From Actinomycetota bacterium (GTDB lineage Bacteria > Actinomycetota > Thermoleophilia > Solirubrobacterales > Solirubrobacteraceae), in assembly GCA_009699915.1 (NCBI GenBank), contig WLNG01000008.1:1-15789 (forward strand): a DNA stretch of 15,789 nucleotides, given 5' to 3'. A program made the translations under genes and the position numbers. This document shows positions 13,333 through 15,789 of this stretch, piece after piece (within the stretch, counting starts at the first letter, position 1; every line of letters begins with the position of its first letter). The notes below the pieces were generated by a model. It did no database searches and had not been told where the DNA came from. It was given only the letters and a program-made list of their open reading frames with translations.

Positions 13333-13340
13333 GCGCTCAG
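13329..13340. repeat. 12-bp perfect palindrome containing both convergent stop codons
   Basis: CTGAGCGCTCAG is its own reverse complement. It contains the TGA of the EamA-like gene and, on the other strand, the TGA of the acyl-CoA synthetase. There is no loop, so it is not a convincing terminator by itself. Confidence 0.4.
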
Positions 13341-14998
13341 GAGCCGTCGAGGAGGTCCGCGTACTGGGCGCGGAGCTTGTACTTCAGAACCTTCCCGCCG
13401 ACGGTCTCGGGAAGTTCGGTCACCAGCTCGATGTGCTTGGGCGTCTCGAACCCCGCAAGCCTGCTGCGGCAGAAGGCGATCAGCTCCTCGGGGTTGGGAA
13501 CGGCGCCCTCCGATGCGATCACGAACGCCGTCACAGCCTCGCCCCAGTGATCGTGCGGAAGGCCCACGACTGCGGCCTTGAGCACCTGCGGATGCAGCCG
13601 CAGAACCGCCTCGACGCGCAGGCTGGAGACGTTCTCGCCGCCGGACTTGACCATGTCCTTCGAGCGGTCGACCATGATGCGCAGGCCATCGGCGTCGTAC
13701 TCGCAGAGGTCGCCCGAATGGAACCAACCGCCGCGGAACGCCTCCGCCGTGGCGGCCTCGTCCTTGTAGTACCCGGCGACGACGACCGGTGAGCGGTAGA
13801 CGACCTCGCCGACGACGCCGGGGGTGTCGCGCAGCGAGTTCATGTTCTCGTCGACGACATCGGCGGCGAGGATCGGGTTCGGGACGCCGACATAGTTCAG
13901 GTCGGGGGCCGTACGCAGGAAGGTCTCGCGCCACTTGTCGGGCCAGAAGCGATGCGACGAGATCGCCTCGGTCTGGCCGAGGATCTCGCATGGGACGAGC
14001 TGCTCGCCGCAGTGGCGTTTGAGCGACTCGATGAGTTCCGGGGGAGCGGCCGTCCAGCCGTAGATCGTGGTCGTCAGGCTGCGCACGTCGTAGGACGACG
14101 GCTCGCGGTCGAGCACGGCGACGAGGTCGGAGAGCATCGCGGGAGAACCTCCCCAGAGCGCGGTCGCCCGCTCGCGGGTGATCGCCGCAGCGATGTTCTC
14201 CGGATCCGGACCACGGCCCATGATCAGCGTTCCGCCGGCGAGGAACGCCGGGAAGCTGAAGATCTGATCTGCAATGTGGAAGATCAGCGGCAGGAAGCTG
14301 ATCAGGCGCAGTTCCGACTCGATGTGGAGGTTGCGCGTCAGCGTCAGGGCGAATGAGTAGGCGCCGAGATAGCTGTAGGTGTGGGAGACCATGGCGCCCT
14401 TCGGCATCGCCGTCGTTCCCGAGGTGAAGATGATCTCCCAGATGTCGTCGCCATGGATCTCGACGTCCGGTTCGGTCGAGCCGGCACCCTCGATGAACGC
14501 GCCGAAGCCGGTGCTGCCGGCGACGGGACCTCCGCCGATCTCGATCGTGACGTCCGGCGTCAGCCCGCCGCGCTCGAAGCCCTCCTGCGCCCGCGGCCAC
14601 AGCACCGCGTCGACGATCGCAAACTTCGGCTCGGTCGTCTCGATGAGGTAGGCGATGACGTCAGGCGCCAGCATCGGGTTGATCGGCACAACGGTGAGTC
14701 CCGCCTTGGCGACCCCGAACTTCCACAGGTACGCCTCGACCGAGTTGTCGCAGAACATCACCACGCAGTCGCCGCGCTGCAATCCGCGGGCGAGCAGCGC
14801 GTTGGCGATGCGGTTAGCCGTCTCGTCGGCCTGGCGGTAGGTCACGCGCTGCAGCGACGGGTCGGCGAATGCGCCTTCCCACGCGACGATCGCCTCCTTG
14901 TCCGGCTCGCTCCACGTGCCCCGCTCGAAGAGGTCGCCGACACTGGTGCGCTCCCAGCGAGCGGAAGCGCGCCGTCCGTGAAGGTTCGTAACGTCCAT
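13337..14998 (-). CDS. AMP-dependent acyl-CoA synthetase (second, distinct from the one at 8601)
   Basis: 553 residues from ATG 14998. Adenylation motifs in order are IIFTSGTTAMPKGAMVSHTY, IYGWTAAPPELIESL, CEILGQTEAISSHR, then GGWFHSGDLCEYDADGLRIM and VDRSKDMVKSGGENVSSLRV (D and R of the GD/RSKD motifs), and LPETVGGKVLKYKLR with the A10 lysine. The FTSGTTxxPKG, RSKDMVKSGGENV and LGQTE forms match broad fatty-acid/crotonobetaine-type CoA ligases, not the ACSM group. The frame stays open to 15118, but that extension is low-quality sequence and overlaps the divergent oxidoreductase. ATG 14998 gives a standard N-terminus, with a TACTTT -10-like box 6 bases before it. Substrate not identifiable; it may activate a different acid or a later intermediate. 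Confidence 0.93.
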   Translation of the reverse strand: MDVTNLHGRRASARWERTSVGDLFERGTWSEPDKEAIVAWEGAFADPSLQRVTYRQADETANRIANALLARGLQRGDCVVMFCDNSVEAYLWKFGVAKAGLTVVPINPMLAPDVIAYLIETTEPKFAIVDAVLWPRAQEGFERGGLTPDVTIEIGGGPVAGSTGFGAFIEGAGSTEPDVEIHGDDIWEIIFTSGTTAMPKGAMVSHTYSYLGAYSFALTLTRNLHIESELRLISFLPLIFHIADQIFSFPAFLAGGTLIMGRGPDPENIAAAITRERATALWGGSPAMLSDLVAVLDREPSSYDVRSLTTTIYGWTAAPPELIESLKRHCGEQLVPCEILGQTEAISSHRFWPDKWRETFLRTAPDLNYVGVPNPILAADVVDENMNSLRDTPGVVGEVVYRSPVVVAGYYKDEAATAEAFRGGWFHSGDLCEYDADGLRIMVDRSKDMVKSGGENVSSLRVEAVLRLHPQVLKAAVVGLPHDHWGEAVTAFVIASEGAVPNPEELIAFCRSRLAGFETPKHIELVTELPETVGGKVLKYKLRAQYADLLDGS

Positions 14999-15004
14999 CC
15001 CAGC

Positions 15005-15010
15005 AAAGTA
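15005..15010 (-). promoter_or_regulatory. Candidate -10 box for the second synthetase, leaderless spacing
   Basis: TACTTT on the minus strand fits TANNNT and ends 6 bases before ATG 14998. Only GGG touches the ATG, which is too close for a ribosome site. No good -35 is visible 16-18 bp upstream. Confidence 0.4.
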
Positions 15011-15069
15011 CGTTCGGCCACGGACGGCCGTGCCTAGCGCATTCGCCAGTTGGTCGGCCCGGGCCGCGC

Positions 15070-15076
15070 GAGGAAG
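15070..15076 (+). promoter_or_regulatory. Shine-Dalgarno site deciding the oxidoreductase start
   Basis: GAGGAAG lies 8 bases before ATG 15085 and 5 before GTG 15082. It supports 15085 over the later ATG at 15091. Confidence 0.6.
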
Positions 15077-15084
15077 CTCATGTG

Positions 15085-15789
15085 ATGCGGATGCGTCGTG
15101 TCGTCGTCCTCTCATCATTCGGACCTCCGGAGGTCATGTCCTGGGGGGAGGAGCCCTGCCCGGAACGCGGGGTCGGGGAGGTGCTGGTGGAGGTTGAGGC
15201 GATCGGCGTGAACTTCGCCGACACCATGGTTCGCCGCGGGGAATACCGGCGTGATCAGCCGCTGAGCTTCATCCCCGGCTCCGAGGTCGCCGGCGTGGTT
15301 CTCGAAGGGCCGGCCGACGGGCCGCCGCCCGGCACGCGCGTGATCGTCTTCATGGAGGACGGCGGCGGCTACGCCGATCATGTCGTCGCGCCCCTCGATC
15401 ATGTCTTCCCGGTGCTCGATGGGCTCGCTGCTTCGCAGGCAGCAGCCGTCTTCTCGCAGGGGGTCACGGCCTGGTACGCCGTGCATCGATTCGGGCGTAT
15501 CGCTGCCGGGATGACCGTCCTCATCCACGCTGCGGCGGGCGGTCTCGGCTCGCTCTGCGTCCAGCTCTGCGCGGCGCTCGGCGCCGAGGTGATCGGCGTC
15601 GCGTCGACCGATGACAAGCGTGAGCGCGCCCGCGCTCACGGCGCGAGCCACGTGATAGCTCCCGATCCCGAAGCGCTTGCAGCTGAGGTACGCGAGCTCA
15701 CCGGCGGACGCGGCGTCGACGTCGTGATCGACGGGGTCGGCGGGCCGGTCTTCGCACCGAGCCTCAGAGCGCTGGCCTTCAACGGGCAC
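15085..15789 (+). CDS. NADPH:quinone oxidoreductase / zinc-free MDR-family dehydrogenase, 5' part
   Basis: The frame is open from ATG 15085 to the window end (235 residues seen; the family is usually about 320-330). It is a medium-chain dehydrogenase/reductase of the quinone-oxidoreductase branch: EVEAIGVNFADTMVRRGEY (36-54), IPGSEVAGVV (63-72), and the NAD(P)-binding loop VLIHAAAGGLGSLCVQLCAA (145-164). GVDVVIDGVGGPVF follows at 210-223. The structural-zinc cysteines are absent, as expected for this branch. It may reduce an alpha,beta-unsaturated carbonyl or a quinone with NADPH. It is divergent from the second acyl-CoA synthetase with 86 bp between starts, so it may act in the same pathway (e.g. 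enoyl reduction), but this is inference. Confidence 0.92.
   Translation, partial: MRMRRVVVLSSFGPPEVMSWGEEPCPERGVGEVLVEVEAIGVNFADTMVRRGEYRRDQPLSFIPGSEVAGVVLEGPADGPPPGTRVIVFMEDGGGYADHVVAPLDHVFPVLDGLAASQAAAVFSQGVTAWYAVHRFGRIAAGMTVLIHAAAGGLGSLCVQLCAALGAEVIGVASTDDKRERARAHGASHVIAPDPEALAAEVRELTGGRGVDVVIDGVGGPVFAPSLRALAFNGH

Noticed and set aside
13212..14600. A 462-codon minus-strand frame within the second acyl-CoA synthetase
   Set aside because: It is a shifted frame of the synthetase, with an Arg/Ala/Gly-rich product and no ligase motif; the true frame has all adenylation motifs.
14999..15118. A 40-residue N-terminal extension of the second acyl-CoA synthetase
   Set aside because: The extension is composition-biased, overlaps the divergent oxidoreductase gene and its ribosome site, and would bury the -10-like box just before ATG 14998.
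15115..15789. A long minus-strand frame at the right end
   Set aside because: The plus strand there encodes an unmistakable quinone-oxidoreductase with its NAD(P) loop; the minus frame is its shadow.
1..15789. Search for tRNA/rRNA genes, CRISPR arrays, insertion-sequence ends, att sites or riboswitches
   Set aside because: Coding density is near complete and gaps are all short. I saw no cloverleaf, spaced repeats, transposase or recombinase motifs, or long structured leader.

Overview
This is a high-GC window (G/C-rich third codon positions throughout) that reads as an actinobacterial chromosome. The clade cannot be fixed from sequence alone; Thermoleophilia/Solirubrobacterales-like is my best guess. 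It is tightly packed with catabolic CoA-ester genes. No rRNA, tRNA, CRISPR array, insertion sequence or phage gene is visible, and no stretch over about 100 bp lacks a gene.

Layout. (1) Bases 2-1713, plus strand: the 3' end of a 2-oxo-acid dehydrogenase E2 acyltransferase gene, overlapping a gene for a MmgE/PrpD-fold protein. (2) Bases 1727-2341, minus strand: a TetR-family repressor, divergent from the main operon across a 59-bp control region. That region holds a TTGACA -35 box, a perfect 13-bp inverted repeat and a likely leaderless start. (3) Bases 2401-8598, plus strand: an operon with overlapping or near-touching genes: AtuA, biotin carboxylase, biotin carrier protein, carboxyltransferase and a crotonase-fold protein. 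Together these make a biotin-dependent acyl-CoA carboxylase of the 3-methylcrotonyl/geranyl-CoA type with an associated hydratase-like enzyme. (4) Bases 8601-10265, minus strand: an acyl-CoA synthetase, divergent from (5) 10353-11998, plus strand: two subunits of a class I CoA-transferase-fold enzyme. These look more like the ring-cleaving hydrolase IpdAB than like a transferase. (6) Bases 12017-12870, minus strand: two overlapping hot-dog (MaoC-type) hydratase subunits. (7) Bases 12922-13332, plus strand: a half-size EamA/DMT membrane protein. (8) Bases 13337-14998, minus strand: a second acyl-CoA synthetase. (9) Bases 15085-15789, plus strand: a quinone-oxidoreductase-family dehydrogenase running off the window.

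How it may work together (inference). A methyl-branched, possibly alicyclic or terpenoid acid is activated by an acyl-CoA synthetase. It is then carboxylated on its methyl branch and hydrated as in the leucine (Liu) and acyclic terpene (Atu) pathways. The IpdAB-like hydrolase and MaoC pair suggest the substrate also carries a ring or a 1,3-dicarbonyl system to be opened. A TetR gene divergent from atuA, with a 13-bp inverted repeat between them, closely resembles the atuR-atuA arrangement of Pseudomonas. Several enzymes depart from their families at named catalytic positions (MmgE/PrpD, carboxyltransferase, crotonase, CoA-transferase beta subunit). The cluster may therefore be an undescribed relative of the Atu/Liu pathways rather than a simple copy.
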